Shown here: piece by piece, positions 24,033-34,011 of the stretch
Numbering within the stretch: position 1 is the first letter of the stretch
How the letters are laid out: each line of letters starts with the position of its first letter
Source: DVEG01 sp964405435
GTDB taxonomy: Bacteria; Cyanobacteriota; Cyanobacteriia; Cyanobacteriales; Oscillatoriaceae
Assembly (NCBI GenBank): GCA_964405435.1
Contig: CAYOOD010000037.1
Location: 1-64,000, forward strand
DNA length: 64,000 bases
Reading direction: 5' to 3'
Notes under the pieces: generated by a model
The model's database searches: none
What the model saw: the letters and a program-made list of their open reading frames with translations, nothing else
Told to the model about the DNA's origin: nothing
Program-made: the position numbers and the translations under genes

Positions 24033-24063
24033 AGCGATCGGGCTTTTTCTGTTTCCCGATCGC
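24033..24063 (+). terminator. Hairpin downstream of cphB
   Basis: GCGATCGGG and CCCGATCGC pair around a 13-nt T-rich loop, 10 bp after the cyanophycinase stop. The stem includes most of a HIP1 octamer. No long T-run follows, so this is a candidate only. Confidence 0.4.
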
Positions 24064-24138
24064 CGCCGTGATGCCATTGTGTCAATTCTGAGAAAAGAGC
24101 GATCGCCCTGAGAATGCGATCGCTCTGGTGCGAGAACT

Positions 24139-24387
24139 TCAAGCGCTCAGCGGCGGCTCGACGTGCAGCGGCTCCTCCTGGTAGCTCGGCAGCAATTCCC
24201 AGCCAATACTGCGCAGCTTTTGGTAGGTTGCCCACCCTTTCGATCCGCCGGGGATCTTGTAGTCCGGTACGGCATATTCGCGAAAAGCCGTATAGGGTTG
24301 CCAGGGCTGGTTGGGAGACGTCCGCAAGTGCAACACCTTTTGCCCGTTAGATCCCAGCTTGGGCAGCCAGCACATTTGTTTAACCAT
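24139..24387 (-). CDS. Small conserved-looking protein (82 aa)
   Basis: A good AAGGAG Shine-Dalgarno lies 6 nt before the ATG at 24387. The protein has the compact aromatic core YTAFREYAVPDYKIPGGSKG…WATYQKLRSIGWELLP, which looks like a real small domain. From memory similar short proteins occur in other cyanobacteria. No known function. Confidence 0.6.
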   Translation of the reverse strand: MVKQMCWLPKLGSNGQKVLHLRTSPNQPWQPYTAFREYAVPDYKIPGGSKGWATYQKLRSIGWELLPSYQEEPLHVEPPLSA

Positions 24388-25939
24388 CTCAAACTCCTTT
24401 ATGTCAATTAGGTATTTTTGCAGTCTTACAGGTCAGCAGGTAGACCTAAATTCCTACAATTCGCCAATTTTATGAACAATCAATTTTAGGTAAGGGTTGT
24501 GCTGGAAGGAATTGCAAGAATTGCGATCGCCTACTTCCCCAGTGCCCGGAAACAAGACAGAGACGAAAGTCAGGCTTTCAGAAGAACAAGCCGGAGGCTA
24601 TTTCTTTATTCACCCAAAATCCTTTCTGTTTCCAAACATGGCATCAAGGCGGACTAGGCATTTTGCCTCACTCGCTTGACCGGTAGAAAACGGCGAAGCA
24701 CAGAGCGCGGCTGAAACAAAATAACTGAGGGAGAGTCCAGGTAAATCCCCGCTTGCATTGGCGGGAAGTTTTGAAAACTGCGACTTGCTACCCATGACCT
24801 CATTTTCTCCATTTATGTTTCCTGCCACCTCTTTCTACGGCGTCATCTATATACTTCAGGAAAATCTTTCTAAAGTTCCAGAATCGGCTTTTTTCTCGAT
24901 CGCCCCTAGCGAACGGTTGCGATTTGGTAACATCGATCGCACTTGATTATTAAATCTTTCTCTTTCTCCCGGGCGAGACACCGTTCGAGGGGGAATAGTT
25001 CCCTGCTACGGCTGAAATGTTTGCTATGCCGCTCTCCGACCGCGATCGAGAAATAACCTTCATTGCCAAAAGCCTCTTTATTTACACCTGCGATTATAAC
25101 CATCCATCAACTGCGAAAACTGTAGCTAAAACTACGAAACTTTACTCAAAAAAGCTTTTTCAGGGTTTTTGCCGCTACAAAAATTCAGGATTTATTGCCC
25201 GCGCCAATCAGAAATCCTGAGTTTTGCAGGCCTGGAGGAATTAGTTAAGATAATCTTAACGGCGATATTTAAAATATAAATTCGTGCGACTGGCAGCAGT
25301 CGGAGGGCGATTGGCGATCGCGAGCGTTCGAGCTTCACGCCAAATCCATACGCCTTGTCGGCGGCGCTACCCTTCGGGAACTACTCCTGTGAGTGGCTGA
25401 AGACTTTAAGTGATTTCTATCCCGAGAAAGATGCAGAAATTAATACTAAACTTAAAAAATAGTAATATAACTATTCACATTGGGACGCCAACACTGGCCC
25501 TCAATCTCCTGCCATTGTGAAATCATACCCTCACGCTCAGCTCGGTCGCAAGCATCTTCTTCCGGGAGTGATTCTCACGAGTTGGAAAGATCGACTTAAA
25601 ATTACCGGATCGAACTGGCTTATTGTGTGGGATTCTATATATGGATAGTTAACCTTACCGGAAGAGTGCGCTACGCGCGTGGGTGTTGCCTGCCTTTTAA
25701 GGGTGGGGACACGCGCTTTGGGATGCTTTTTTCGCCCAGCCTCTTTTAGTAGAGGGGCGATTCGCTATCGCTGTATAAAAGTGTTCCACGCGCGCCCTTT
25801 CAGGTGAGGGACATGTACGCTTGGATACTTTTTTCACCTAGCTTCCTGCACGCATGGAGGTTGGGAATTTTGAGCTGTCTTCCCATCGGGAATCAGTCGA
25901 ATTTCGTTCGCCTACGATTTTTATGAAAGGTGTCAAATA
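24388..25939. other. Long spacer with a palindrome, a possible gene fragment and a degenerate direct repeat
   Basis: 1.55 kb without a supported gene. Features seen: a perfect palindrome GTTAAGATAATCTTAAC at 25244-25260. A 44-codon open frame with GTG start at 25517-25648 whose product (…QLGRKHLLPGVILTSW…) has coding-like composition but no known family. A stop-terminated segment near 25390-25460 reading WLKTLSDFYPEKDAEINTK. A degenerate direct repeat, 25692-25743 versus 25793-25844. The coding-like segments may be decayed genes. Confidence 0.4.
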
Positions 25940-27607
25940 ATGGGCAAATCTATTGAATTCAAGCTATTTGCTCCCTACAATAAAGGAGCGGCGTTGGTCG
26001 GTTCTTTCTCCAATTGGCAAGAAATACCGATGCAAAAAGACGAAAAGGGATATTTTCGCGCCCTAGTAGATTTAGAGGATGGCGTTTATGAATATAAATT
26101 TCGCGTCCAGACCTTAAGCCCCGGCTATAACCGCGATGAATGGTTGGAAATCGTCGATCCATACGCGACTCGGGTCGGGGACGGAGGCCAAACCGGGATC
26201 GTCCAAATCAAAGAGGGCGAAGCGATCGTCGATACCTACGTCTGGCAGCACGATGCTAACTGGCTGCCGCCCAATCACGAGCTAGTCCTGTACGAAATGC
26301 ACGTTTCGGATTTTTGCGGCGCGGAAGATCCGCCGCGTCGGAGCGAAAAATTCAAGCGGGTTGCGGAAAAATTGGATTACCTGTGCGAACTGGGGATTAA
26401 TGCCATCCAGTTAATGCCGGTGACGGAGTATCCCGGCGAATATCGCTGGGGCTTTAAAGTCCGCTACTTTTTTGCGCCGGAGACGAGCTACGGTCCGAGC
26501 GAAGATTTGAAGCTGTTAATTGACGAGTGCCACGCGCGGGGGATTCGCGTTTTCATAGATGGAACCTACAACCATACCGATGAAGAATGCCCTTTAATGT
26601 TCATCGATCGCGGTTACTGGTACTATCAGGGGCCGCACTATCCCGACGAGCCCGTTAATTACTGGGGGCCAGAATTTAACTACGAACACTATGACGCACG
26701 CCTGAATATCCGTCCGGCTTGGGAGTTTATCGGCGACGCGGTTAATTTCTGGATTAAAGAATACCACATTGACGGGATTCGCTTTGATGCCGTGCGCCAG
26801 TTGGGCAACCGCGAATTTTTGCACTGGATCGCGCAGCAAGCCCGAGAAGCGGCGGGAAGCAAGCCTTTTTATTTAATTGCCGAACACATTCCCGAAACGC
26901 CGACGATTGTAGGCTGGGACGCTCCCTTTGAAGGGTGCTGGCATGAAAGTTTCAGCATATTTGTGGTTGACGCTCTGTGCGATCGCGAGTTTAATCTAGA
27001 AAACCTCAAAAAGGGTTTGGACCCGAAACGGGATAAGTTTTGGGCTGCTACCAATCTGGTCAATTACTTGGGGAACCACGATCGCGAACGGGTGATGGCA
27101 CAACTCGGCGATTGCGGCGTTTTTGACGAAGATGCCTTCCGGCGGGCTAAATTGGGAGCTGTCATAATGATGACGGCGGTGGGGGTGCCGATGATTTGGA
27201 TGGGTGATGAATTTGGATTCTACACGCACAAAAAACCCGTGACCGAGCCGAACCCGCTGGAATGGAAGTTGTTAAAGAATAGCCGCAATAGCGACTTATT
27301 TTACTATTTTCAAGGTTTGATCGCGCTGCGCAAGCAAAATCACGCGCTTTATACGAACAATATCGAGTTTTTCCACGAAAATGCCGAGTGCAAAGTGCTC
27401 GCCTACGTTCGCTGGAACGATCGCGGCGATCGGGTGGTGGTGGTGGCGAATTTCTCCAATCGCTATTTGGGCAATTACGGCGTGCCCAACTTTCCTGCGG
27501 GGGAACGCTGGCACGAGTGGACGTACAATTACGACGTGGAAGCGCGAGACTGCTGGTTGATAACTGACTTGCCGCCTTATGAGGCGAAGGTGTTTGTCTG
27601 GCAGTAG
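25940..27607 (+). CDS. GH13 alpha-amylase-family enzyme with CBM48 (555 aa)
   Basis: An N-terminal starch-binding CBM48-like domain (residues 1-90, ALVGSFSNWQEIPM) is followed by a GH13 barrel. Region I is DGTYNHT (208-213), region II GIRFDAVR with nucleophile D283, region III LIAEHIPE with acid/base E315 and region IV NYLGNHD with D381. A beta-sandwich C-terminal domain follows. The overall layout is that of glycogen branching/debranching-type enzymes, but motif details differ from GlgB and TreZ, so I do not name the reaction. It acts on alpha-glucan in the cytosol (no signal peptide). Convergent with the histidine kinase gene. Confidence 0.9.
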   Translation: MGKSIEFKLFAPYNKGAALVGSFSNWQEIPMQKDEKGYFRALVDLEDGVYEYKFRVQTLSPGYNRDEWLEIVDPYATRVGDGGQTGIVQIKEGEAIVDTYVWQHDANWLPPNHELVLYEMHVSDFCGAEDPPRRSEKFKRVAEKLDYLCELGINAIQLMPVTEYPGEYRWGFKVRYFFAPETSYGPSEDLKLLIDECHARGIRVFIDGTYNHTDEECPLMFIDRGYWYYQGPHYPDEPVNYWGPEFNYEHYDARLNIRPAWEFIGDAVNFWIKEYHIDGIRFDAVRQLGNREFLHWIAQQAREAAGSKPFYLIAEHIPETPTIVGWDAPFEGCWHESFSIFVVDALCDREFNLENLKKGLDPKRDKFWAATNLVNYLGNHDRERVMAQLGDCGVFDEDAFRRAKLGAVIMMTAVGVPMIWMGDEFGFYTHKKPVTEPNPLEWKLLKNSRNSDLFYYFQGLIALRKQNHALYTNNIEFFHENAECKVLAYVRWNDRGDRVVVVANFSNRYLGNYGVPNFPAGERWHEWTYNYDVEARDCWLITDLPPYEAKVFVWQ

Positions 27608-27645
27608 GGAGAACTCGCGATCGCCCCCTTGCCTTTTGAGACTGC

Positions 27646-30600
27646 TCAATCGCAGCTTTCTAATTTCACGAGGTTGGCGATCGCGGCTACGAGATCGTCG
27701 GGCTCGACGGGCTTGCTCAGGTGCGTCTGAAAACCGGCTTCTAGGGCTTTGAGGCGATCTTCCTCGCTGGCATAGGCAGTTAAAGCCGCGGCGGGAATCT
27801 GCTTGCCGGGGTCGGTCGCTCGCAGTTGGCGGATCAGCGCGTAGCCGTCTTGTTCCGGCATCCCAATGTCGCTCACCAGCACGTCGGGCGCGAATCCCTC
27901 CAGTGCACAAAAGGCTTCGGCAACGGATGCCACTGCCGTCACCAGCGCCCCTGACTCTTGCAGCGTCGCAGCCAGAACGTCTCGCGTGTCTGGTTCGTCA
28001 TCCACGACGAGGACGCGCAAGCCGGAGAGAGCGTTGAGCATTGAGTGTTCGATGCTTTGGGGATAGTGATTCTCAGCATTGAACATTCGTTTCTCGGGAC
28101 TTTGAGAGAAGGGCAAGCGCACGGTGAAGGTGGCACCCTGCCCCTCGCCGGGGCTGTCGGCAGAGATCGTGCCGCCGTGCAGTTCGACGATATGGCGCGC
28201 GATCGCCAAGCCCAGCCCCAGCCCGCCGTGGTGGCGAGTTGTGGAACTGTCCGCCTGACGGAAGTAATCGAAGACGTTGGGCAGAAACTCTGCTGCGATT
28301 CCCTGCCCGGTATCCGTCACTTGGATCAGGGCATGGGGAATCGGAGATGGGGCATTGGGCATTGGCTTGATGGCTGTTCCCCATTCCCTATTTGCCAGTT
28401 CTACGGACAGGCGGATTTCAACTCTTCCGCCGTCGGGGGTGAACTTGATGGCGTTTGAGAGCAGGTTCCAGATGACTTGCTGCAGGCGCAGCGGATCGCC
28501 GGCAACCTTGCCGACGGCTGGCTCGACAAAGGTTGCAATTTCAATGCACTTGGCGATCGCTGCGAGGCGCAGGTTATCGACGCTTGCCTGAATGACGGAT
28601 GCGAGGTTGACTTCGCTAACTTCTAGGCTGAGCTTGCCTCTGAGCAGGCGGGAAATATCGAGCAAATCTTCAACCAGTTGCGTCTGCAATCGGGCGTTGC
28701 GCTCGATTGTTTCGAGGGCGCTTGCGGTGGTGGCTTCGTTGAACTTTCGCGATCGCAGCAACTGAGCCCAGCCGAGGATGGCGTTGAGGGGCGATCGCAG
28801 TTCGTGGGAGAGTACCGCCAGAAATTCGTCTTTAATTCGGTTCGCTTCTTCTAATTCTTGCGCTTGCTGCTGCAGGGCGATTTTCGCATTGGCGCGATCG
28901 CTGATATCCATCCCCACGCCCAGCATCCGCACGGCTTTTCCGGTTTCGTCGCAGAAAGTTTTGCCTTTTCCGGCTATCCAGCGAATGCTGCCGGGAGCGG
29001 TGACGACGCGAAATTCTAGGTCGTACTCTGTTTTATTGTCCACGGCGGCGGCGATCGCTCCTTTGACCATTTCCCGATCTTCGAGGTGAATAATTTCTAG
29101 AAACTTTTCAAAAGACCCTGCAAAAGTTCCAGGAGCCATGCCGTGGATTGTTTCCAGATTGTCCGACCACTTGACCTCGCCCGTGAGGATATTCCAATCC
29201 CAAATCCCCATGCGTCCGGCTTCCAGGGACAGCCGCAGTCGCTCCTCGCTTTCTTTGAGCGCCTTTTCGGTTCGCTTGCGTTCAGTCAAGTCGAGGGCGA
29301 AGAAAACACCGCTATCTGTACTTCCCTCAAACATCGCCGCACCGAGCAGAACGGGAACGCGGCTGCCATCAGCGCGAACAAATTCTTTTTCAAACGGCGT
29401 ACAGATCCCCGACTCGCGGCATTCCTGTATTGCCCGCTCGTCTAAAGGCGCGTGTTCTGGCGGCGTCAGGGCTTGCCAATTCAATCCTCCTGTGGGGAAA
29501 TCTTCTGGCGAATACCCCAGCAATTTCAGCAGGGCATCGTTGGGCGCGGTGACATTGCCGCTGATATCCCAACAACCCATGCCGATCGCGTGGGATTCGA
29601 CTACGCGCCGAAACCGGGCTTCGCTTTCTCTGAGGGCTTGCTCTACTTGCTTGTATTCCGTCACGTCGCGACTGATGCCCAAAATTGTTTTGACTGTTCC
29701 ATCCCGATCCAGCTCCGGCACCATGCGAGATTGATAATATCGCCTCCCGCTTGGAGATGGAAAATCAAATTCCACCAACATTTCTTGTCCCGTTGCAAAA
29801 ATTTTTCGGAAGTTTTCTTCCCAGCATTTGTAGATTTCTTGAGGCACCCCCAGTTCGGCGTAATTTTTTCCTAGAAAGTTTTCCGGGGCGATCCCTGTCG
29901 CTTTTTTTATAGCTGGATTTACATATAAATGGCGACAATCTCTATCGATTCTAGAGATAATATCCGGCGCATTTTCTACCAGGGCTTTAAATTCGTGTTC
30001 CCGGCGCTGCATCTCTTCCTCCGATCGCTTTCGATCGGTGATGTCGCTGAACGATATCGCTACCCCATCTCCCAACTTGACTGCCATATTTCTGAACCAC
30101 CCGTTAATTCCTTCGGCAGTGTAGGGAATCTCTATGTCGTGAGCTTCAGCGATTTCTACGACTCGCACATATCTGTCAAATAATTCGCTATTGGTTTTAT
30201 TGCCGGGAAGGACTTCTAAAAGCCGCTTCCCTGTCAAGTATTCGGCTGAATGCTGGAGAATTTCTGCTGCTTTGGGGTTGACGTATTCCCACGCAAAATC
30301 GACGATTTCTCCCTTTTCGGAGCGCACGCTCTTCAAGATAGTAAAGGCATCGAGGGAAAGTTCCTGTGCGACGCGGAAGCGTTCTTCGCTGGCGCGCAGT
30401 GCTTGTTCGATTTGCTTGAGATCGGTAATGTCGGCTACGGCGACGCCGACGCCGAGGATTTCCCCGGATTCCGATCGGGCGGGATAGTAGTTCGCCAGCC
30501 AGTACCGCTGCTGCCCTGGGGACGCGAACGTCTCGCCGCCGATCTGTACGTTGGAGATGGGCTCTCCTGTATCGAGGACGCGCTGCAAAATGGCGCTGAC

Positions 30601-31650
30601 GCGGGACGCGATCGCCTCTGGCAGAACTTCTCCGAGGGTACGCCCGATGTGTTCGCTTGCCGGAACGCCGTTGATTGCGGCTAGGCAGTCATTGACGCGA
30701 ACGAAGCGCAACTGGCGATCGTGGAAGCCTATTCCCACAGGAGCGCTGTCGATCAGCGCGTCGAAGATGGCTTGAGACTCCTGCGAGGGCGGTGTTGCTG
30801 TTGGCTGGCGCTGAGGGTTCAATTCGGGGGTGAGGCGATCGCGTTCTCGCTCGTTGTCGGCTCGTTTTTGGGCAGCGATCTCTCGGGCGATCCCCAGCAC
30901 GGTTTCTACCGAGCCATCCGCTCCCAGCTCCGGCAGCAAGCGAACGCAAAAGTATGCCATTTCCCCGGTTTTTCTGGGAAAATTCAGTTCAACGCTCTGC
31001 TGTTGATGGGTGAGAAATACGGTTCGCACGGCTTCTTCCCATTGCAGCAGCTCGATGCTCCGCTCTCGCCAGATCTCTTGCAGGGTTTTGCCGGTGAAGG
31101 CGTGCGGAGCGATGCCGGTTGTCTCTTCTATCGCTGGGTTGATGTAGGTGCAGCGCAATTCCCGATCTGTTCTAAAAATGACGACCGGCAAGATGTCTGC
31201 GATCGCCTTAAATTCCCGTTCCCGGCATTCGTGCAGTGGTTCGCCCGCAATACAGCTCTTTTGTTCGATCTTTTGTAAGGCTATTTCGCACGGCTGGCGG
31301 TTGGGGATCTCCACCAGAAAGCCGCGCAGGCGCTGCAACGTGCCTTCGCCCACTTTCTGGAGGCGATCGCGCAGCCAGACGACGCGCCCGTCAGCCGCCA
31401 CTGCCCGGAACTCTACCTCTCGGATCTTTTCCTGCCAGAGTGCTTGGCGATACTCAGCCAATACGCGATCCCGGTCCTCTGGATGGATGCACTCAGCCCA
31501 GAAATTGGGTTCTGTCAGCCACCGCTGTGCAGGATAGCCCAGGAGTGTTTCGATTCCTTTGCCGACGAAAGTTATCTGGAAAGTCGCTGGCTCTCTTTCC
31601 CAGACGATCGGATCGAGCCCTAGTACGAAGTCGCAGAGGTAGTGTTCCAT
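27646..31650 (-). CDS. Hybrid sensor histidine kinase with seven PAS domains and a receiver (1334 aa)
   Basis: Seven PAS/PAC modules run in order from about residues 10 to 930. A HisKA domain follows with phospho-accepting H949 (FLAVLSHELRSPLNAILGW), then HATPase_c (NLLSNAIKF, TDTGQGIA, HGGLGLGLAI) and a C-terminal REC domain (VLVVDDE; phosphoryl acceptor D1261 in VLVSDIGMPEQDG; KPVEPDDL). No transmembrane segment: a soluble multi-input sensor. The ATG at 31650 has GAGGAG upstream. A stretch inside HATPase_c (PNAPSPIPHAL) is encoded by a dispersed GGGGCATTGGGCATTGG-type repeat, an apparent insertion in the coding sequence. Signals and partner regulators are unknown. Confidence 0.93.
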   Translation of the reverse strand: MEHYLCDFVLGLDPIVWEREPATFQITFVGKGIETLLGYPAQRWLTEPNFWAECIHPEDRDRVLAEYRQALWQEKIREVEFRAVAADGRVVWLRDRLQKVGEGTLQRLRGFLVEIPNRQPCEIALQKIEQKSCIAGEPLHECREREFKAIADILPVVIFRTDRELRCTYINPAIEETTGIAPHAFTGKTLQEIWRERSIELLQWEEAVRTVFLTHQQQSVELNFPRKTGEMAYFCVRLLPELGADGSVETVLGIAREIAAQKRADNERERDRLTPELNPQRQPTATPPSQESQAIFDALIDSAPVGIGFHDRQLRFVRVNDCLAAINGVPASEHIGRTLGEVLPEAIASRVSAILQRVLDTGEPISNVQIGGETFASPGQQRYWLANYYPARSESGEILGVGVAVADITDLKQIEQALRASEERFRVAQELSLDAFTILKSVRSEKGEIVDFAWEYVNPKAAEILQHSAEYLTGKRLLEVLPGNKTNSELFDRYVRVVEIAEAHDIEIPYTAEGINGWFRNMAVKLGDGVAISFSDITDRKRSEEEMQRREHEFKALVENAPDIISRIDRDCRHLYVNPAIKKATGIAPENFLGKNYAELGVPQEIYKCWEENFRKIFATGQEMLVEFDFPSPSGRRYYQSRMVPELDRDGTVKTILGISRDVTEYKQVEQALRESEARFRRVVESHAIGMGCWDISGNVTAPNDALLKLLGYSPEDFPTGGLNWQALTPPEHAPLDERAIQECRESGICTPFEKEFVRADGSRVPVLLGAAMFEGSTDSGVFFALDLTERKRTEKALKESEERLRLSLEAGRMGIWDWNILTGEVKWSDNLETIHGMAPGTFAGSFEKFLEIIHLEDREMVKGAIAAAVDNKTEYDLEFRVVTAPGSIRWIAGKGKTFCDETGKAVRMLGVGMDISDRANAKIALQQQAQELEEANRIKDEFLAVLSHELRSPLNAILGWAQLLRSRKFNEATTASALETIERNARLQTQLVEDLLDISRLLRGKLSLEVSEVNLASVIQASVDNLRLAAIAKCIEIATFVEPAVGKVAGDPLRLQQVIWNLLSNAIKFTPDGGRVEIRLSVELANREWGTAIKPMPNAPSPIPHALIQVTDTGQGIAAEFLPNVFDYFRQADSSTTRHHGGLGLGLAIARHIVELHGGTISADSPGEGQGATFTVRLPFSQSPEKRMFNAENHYPQSIEHSMLNALSGLRVLVVDDEPDTRDVLAATLQESGALVTAVASVAEAFCALEGFAPDVLVSDIGMPEQDGYALIRQLRATDPGKQIPAAALTAYASEEDRLKALEAGFQTHLSKPVEPDDLVAAIANLVKLESCD
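28331..28365. repeat. Dispersed GGGGCAT/CCCAATGCCCC-type repeat inside a gene
   Basis: GCATGGGGAATCGGAGATGG followed by GGCATTGGGCATTGG occupies codons of the histidine kinase. The same repeat family appears intergenically at 54339-54378 (CCCCATGCCCCTTGCCCC). It keeps the reading frame and adds about 10 residues between HATPase motifs. Confidence 0.6.
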
Positions 31651-32181
31651 TGTTCGCTCCTCAGTATGGGCCAGTTTTTTGCCAGCCAAACGAGTGATAC
31701 AGAGTTTTTATGAATTTTACTCTGACAACCAGAGTCAAGGATGTTTCATCCAACACTTTTGAAGGTTAAAAGTCACTTTATTCTGACTGAAATTTTATCA
31801 CTTTTAGGCAAGCCGCTTCCGGGTGTTGTATAAATTTATACTAAGTATCAAACCATCGAATCCTTTTCGGTCGAGGGCGCGCGTCTTTGCTGAGTGTGGC
31901 GTCTGAGGGTGGCAGGTGCCTGTGGCGTGCTGCTGAGTGCTGAGTGACGAGTGATATAAAAGTGACGCTTTCGCACAAAAGTGAGCGCAAAATATCTTTA
32001 TAGTGAAAATTGAAATGGCATGAGAACGCGCGATCGCGATTTTCCACTCAATCAAGGGTGAAGAGCGCTCCTGACTCCCGACTGGCGACTCAATCTGAAG
32101 TCCGGCTGTTTCTTCCTTTGGGTAGAAGCGATTCAAGCCATTGCAACGATAAGATACAGGCACGATTAGGAGGCAGCAGCA
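31651..32181. other. Spacer with heptamer repeat
   Basis: 531 bp divergent spacer. Partial AGTGCTG repeats occur at about 31929-31953 (GCTGCTGAGTGCTGAGTGACG). The frames 31804-32163 and neighbours are translations of repeats. The promoter of the YihY gene must lie to the right; no clear box was identified. Confidence 0.5.
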
Positions 32182-33300
32182 GTGAATTTTAAAACCATCG
32201 TCGGGCTATTAAAAGACACATTTGCTGAGTGGCAAGAAGATAAAGCGGCTCGGCTGGCGGCAGCGCTGGCTTACTATACGGCGTTTTCCCTGGCACCGCT
32301 ATTAATTATCGTCATCGCGATCGCGGCGGTGGTATTCGGACAAGATGCCGCCCAGGGTGAAATTGTCGGGCAAATTCAAGGCTTAGTCGGCAAAGAGGGC
32401 GCTGAAGCCATCCAAACGATGATTGAAAATTCCCGCAAGCCAGCGGAAGGCTCGATCGCGACGATAATCAGCCTTGTTATCCTCTTTTTCGGAGCCTCTG
32501 GAGTCTTCAACGCGCTGCAAGACGCCCTCAACACGATTTGGGAGGTTGCGCCAAAACCGGGACGGGGCGTGACGGCGATCGTGAAAGACCGCTTTCCGTC
32601 GTTTGCGATGGTGCTGGGGATCGGCTTTTTACTGCTGGTTTCGCTGGTGGTGAGCGCGGCGCTCTCGGCGCTGAGCAATTATTTGGGCCACTTGTTGCCC
32701 AGCCTGAAAATAGTGTGGCCAGTCGTCAATTTTCTGTTTTCCTTCGGCGTCATCACGGTGCTGTTTGCAATGATTTACAGAACCTTGCCCGACGTGAAAA
32801 TTGCTTGGGGTGACGTTTGGATCGGAGCGGCTATTACGTCCTTATTGTTCGCGATCGGAAAAGCTTTCATCGGGCTGTATCTGGGAAATAGCAGCGTCGG
32901 CTCTACCTACGGAGCGGCGGGCTCGTTCGTCGTCCTCCTCCTTTGGCTAAATTATTCCGCGCAGATTCTCTTTTTTGGGGCAGAATTTACTCAGGTTTAC
33001 GCCAATCGATACGGTTCGCGGATCGAACCGTCTGAAAATGCCGTGCTGCTGACAGAAGAAGCCCGCATCCAGCAAGGAATCCCCCGCAAGAGACATATAG
33101 AAGAAGTCGCACGCCAACAGGAGCAGCCGCGCCCGGGCGCGATCGCTGCTGAGGACGTCCCCACCGCCAATCCCCCACAGCAGCCGCGCCGGCGCAAATC
33201 CCTGCATCCCGCCCTTGTGGTGCTCGGCGCTTTCATCGAATTTTACGAGGAAGGCGCTCGCCTGCTGGGATTCAACAGCAGAAAATCTCGCCCTAAATAA
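32182..33300 (+). CDS. YihY/BrkB family membrane protein (372 aa)
   Basis: GTG start (32182) with AGGAGG about 9 nt upstream. Six hydrophobic segments (LAAALAYYTAFSLAPLLIIVIAIAAVVFG; IISLVILFFGASGVFNALQDALN; FPSFAMVLGIGFLLLVSLVVSAAL; WPVVNFLFSFGVITVLFAMIYRTLPD; GAAITSLLFAIGKAFIGLYLG; GSFVVLLLWLNYSAQILFFGAEFTQVYA) match the YihY fold, once misnamed RNase BN. A soluble C-terminal tail of about 85 residues (Pro/Arg-rich) carries no known motif. An inner-membrane transporter-like protein of unknown substrate. Divergent from the histidine kinase. Confidence 0.92.
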   Translation: MNFKTIVGLLKDTFAEWQEDKAARLAAALAYYTAFSLAPLLIIVIAIAAVVFGQDAAQGEIVGQIQGLVGKEGAEAIQTMIENSRKPAEGSIATIISLVILFFGASGVFNALQDALNTIWEVAPKPGRGVTAIVKDRFPSFAMVLGIGFLLLVSLVVSAALSALSNYLGHLLPSLKIVWPVVNFLFSFGVITVLFAMIYRTLPDVKIAWGDVWIGAAITSLLFAIGKAFIGLYLGNSSVGSTYGAAGSFVVLLLWLNYSAQILFFGAEFTQVYANRYGSRIEPSENAVLLTEEARIQQGIPRKRHIEEVARQQEQPRPGAIAAEDVPTANPPQQPRRRKSLHPALVVLGAFIEFYEEGARLLGFNSRKSRPK

Positions 33301-33627
33301 CTCAAGTTGCAACCTGTGGGCTGTTCGCTCGCGGGAATGGGCAATCGGTAATGGCAAATTGGCTTTCTGGAAGTGGCTTTCCCTGGCAATCCCTGACACA
33401 ATTTGCCGCAAGTTTCCTGCTTACCGCCTCCTGGATCGTCCCGTCACCCCATAAGTGTTTAAACTGATTTTTAAGCAATTTTTCACAAATCTCCTTTTTT
33501 TCTCCCGTCAGCCTTTTTCCTTCTCCGTTCGGCTCAATTCTGTCCCGAGGCAGATGTGCGAACTCATCATAAAAATTTTAATGAAATTAAGGTAAAACGT
33601 CGCACAGTCCAGAGGAGAAAAGTAGAG
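33301..33627. other. Spacer, no gene seen
   Basis: 327 bp between YihY and the BON-protein gene. No hairpin stands out. A GAGGAG ribosome binding site for the next gene lies at 33612-33617. Confidence 0.4.
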
Positions 33628-34011
33628 ATGGGTTGGTTAAAAAGACTATTTGGGCTCGAAAAACCAGACAGAGAGCAAAACGCTGCAGCTCAGCCTCCAG
33701 TGGCATCAGCCCCTCAGCAAGCTGCACCCGCTCAAACTGCTTCGTCAACTGCTACAGCACCCATTCCGCCAGAGCGGGTGGGATTGCACGGAGAGTACGA
33801 CCAAAGTGGCTTGGCAAAGCGAGTCGCCCGGGCTTTTGATGAAGATGCGGAAGTCGCCGATATTGAAACAGTTTTTGTTGCTCAGCTCGGCAGCACAGTC
33901 GTATTGAAAGGAAAAGTCCCCAGTCAGGCAATTCTTAACAAGTTGGTGTCGATCGCCCGCAACGTTCACGGCGCGACTGCAGTTCAATCCGATCAAGTCC
34001 GCATCGAATAA
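33628..34011 (+). CDS. BON-domain protein (127 aa)
   Basis: The N-terminal MGWLKRLFG is followed by a low-complexity Ala/Pro/Gln linker (residues 12-50). A BON domain then follows: LAKRVARAFDEDAEVADIETVFVAQLGSTVVLKGKVPS…LNKLVSIARNVHGATAVQSDQVRI, the alpha-beta fold with the conserved VVLKGKVPS glycine. BON domains bind phospholipids or sugars and occur in envelope maintenance and channel proteins. No signal peptide is seen; the start is helix-like. Chosen start ATG 33628 has GAGGAG upstream. Next gene is a large repeat membrane protein on the same strand, 490 bp away. Confidence 0.82.
   Translation: MGWLKRLFGLEKPDREQNAAAQPPVASAPQQAAPAQTASSTATAPIPPERVGLHGEYDQSGLAKRVARAFDEDAEVADIETVFVAQLGSTVVLKGKVPSQAILNKLVSIARNVHGATAVQSDQVRIE

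Noticed and set aside
25940..27607. Naming the GH13 enzyme GlgB or TreZ
   Set aside because: The four conserved regions show GH13, but the region details do not match either well enough to name the reaction.
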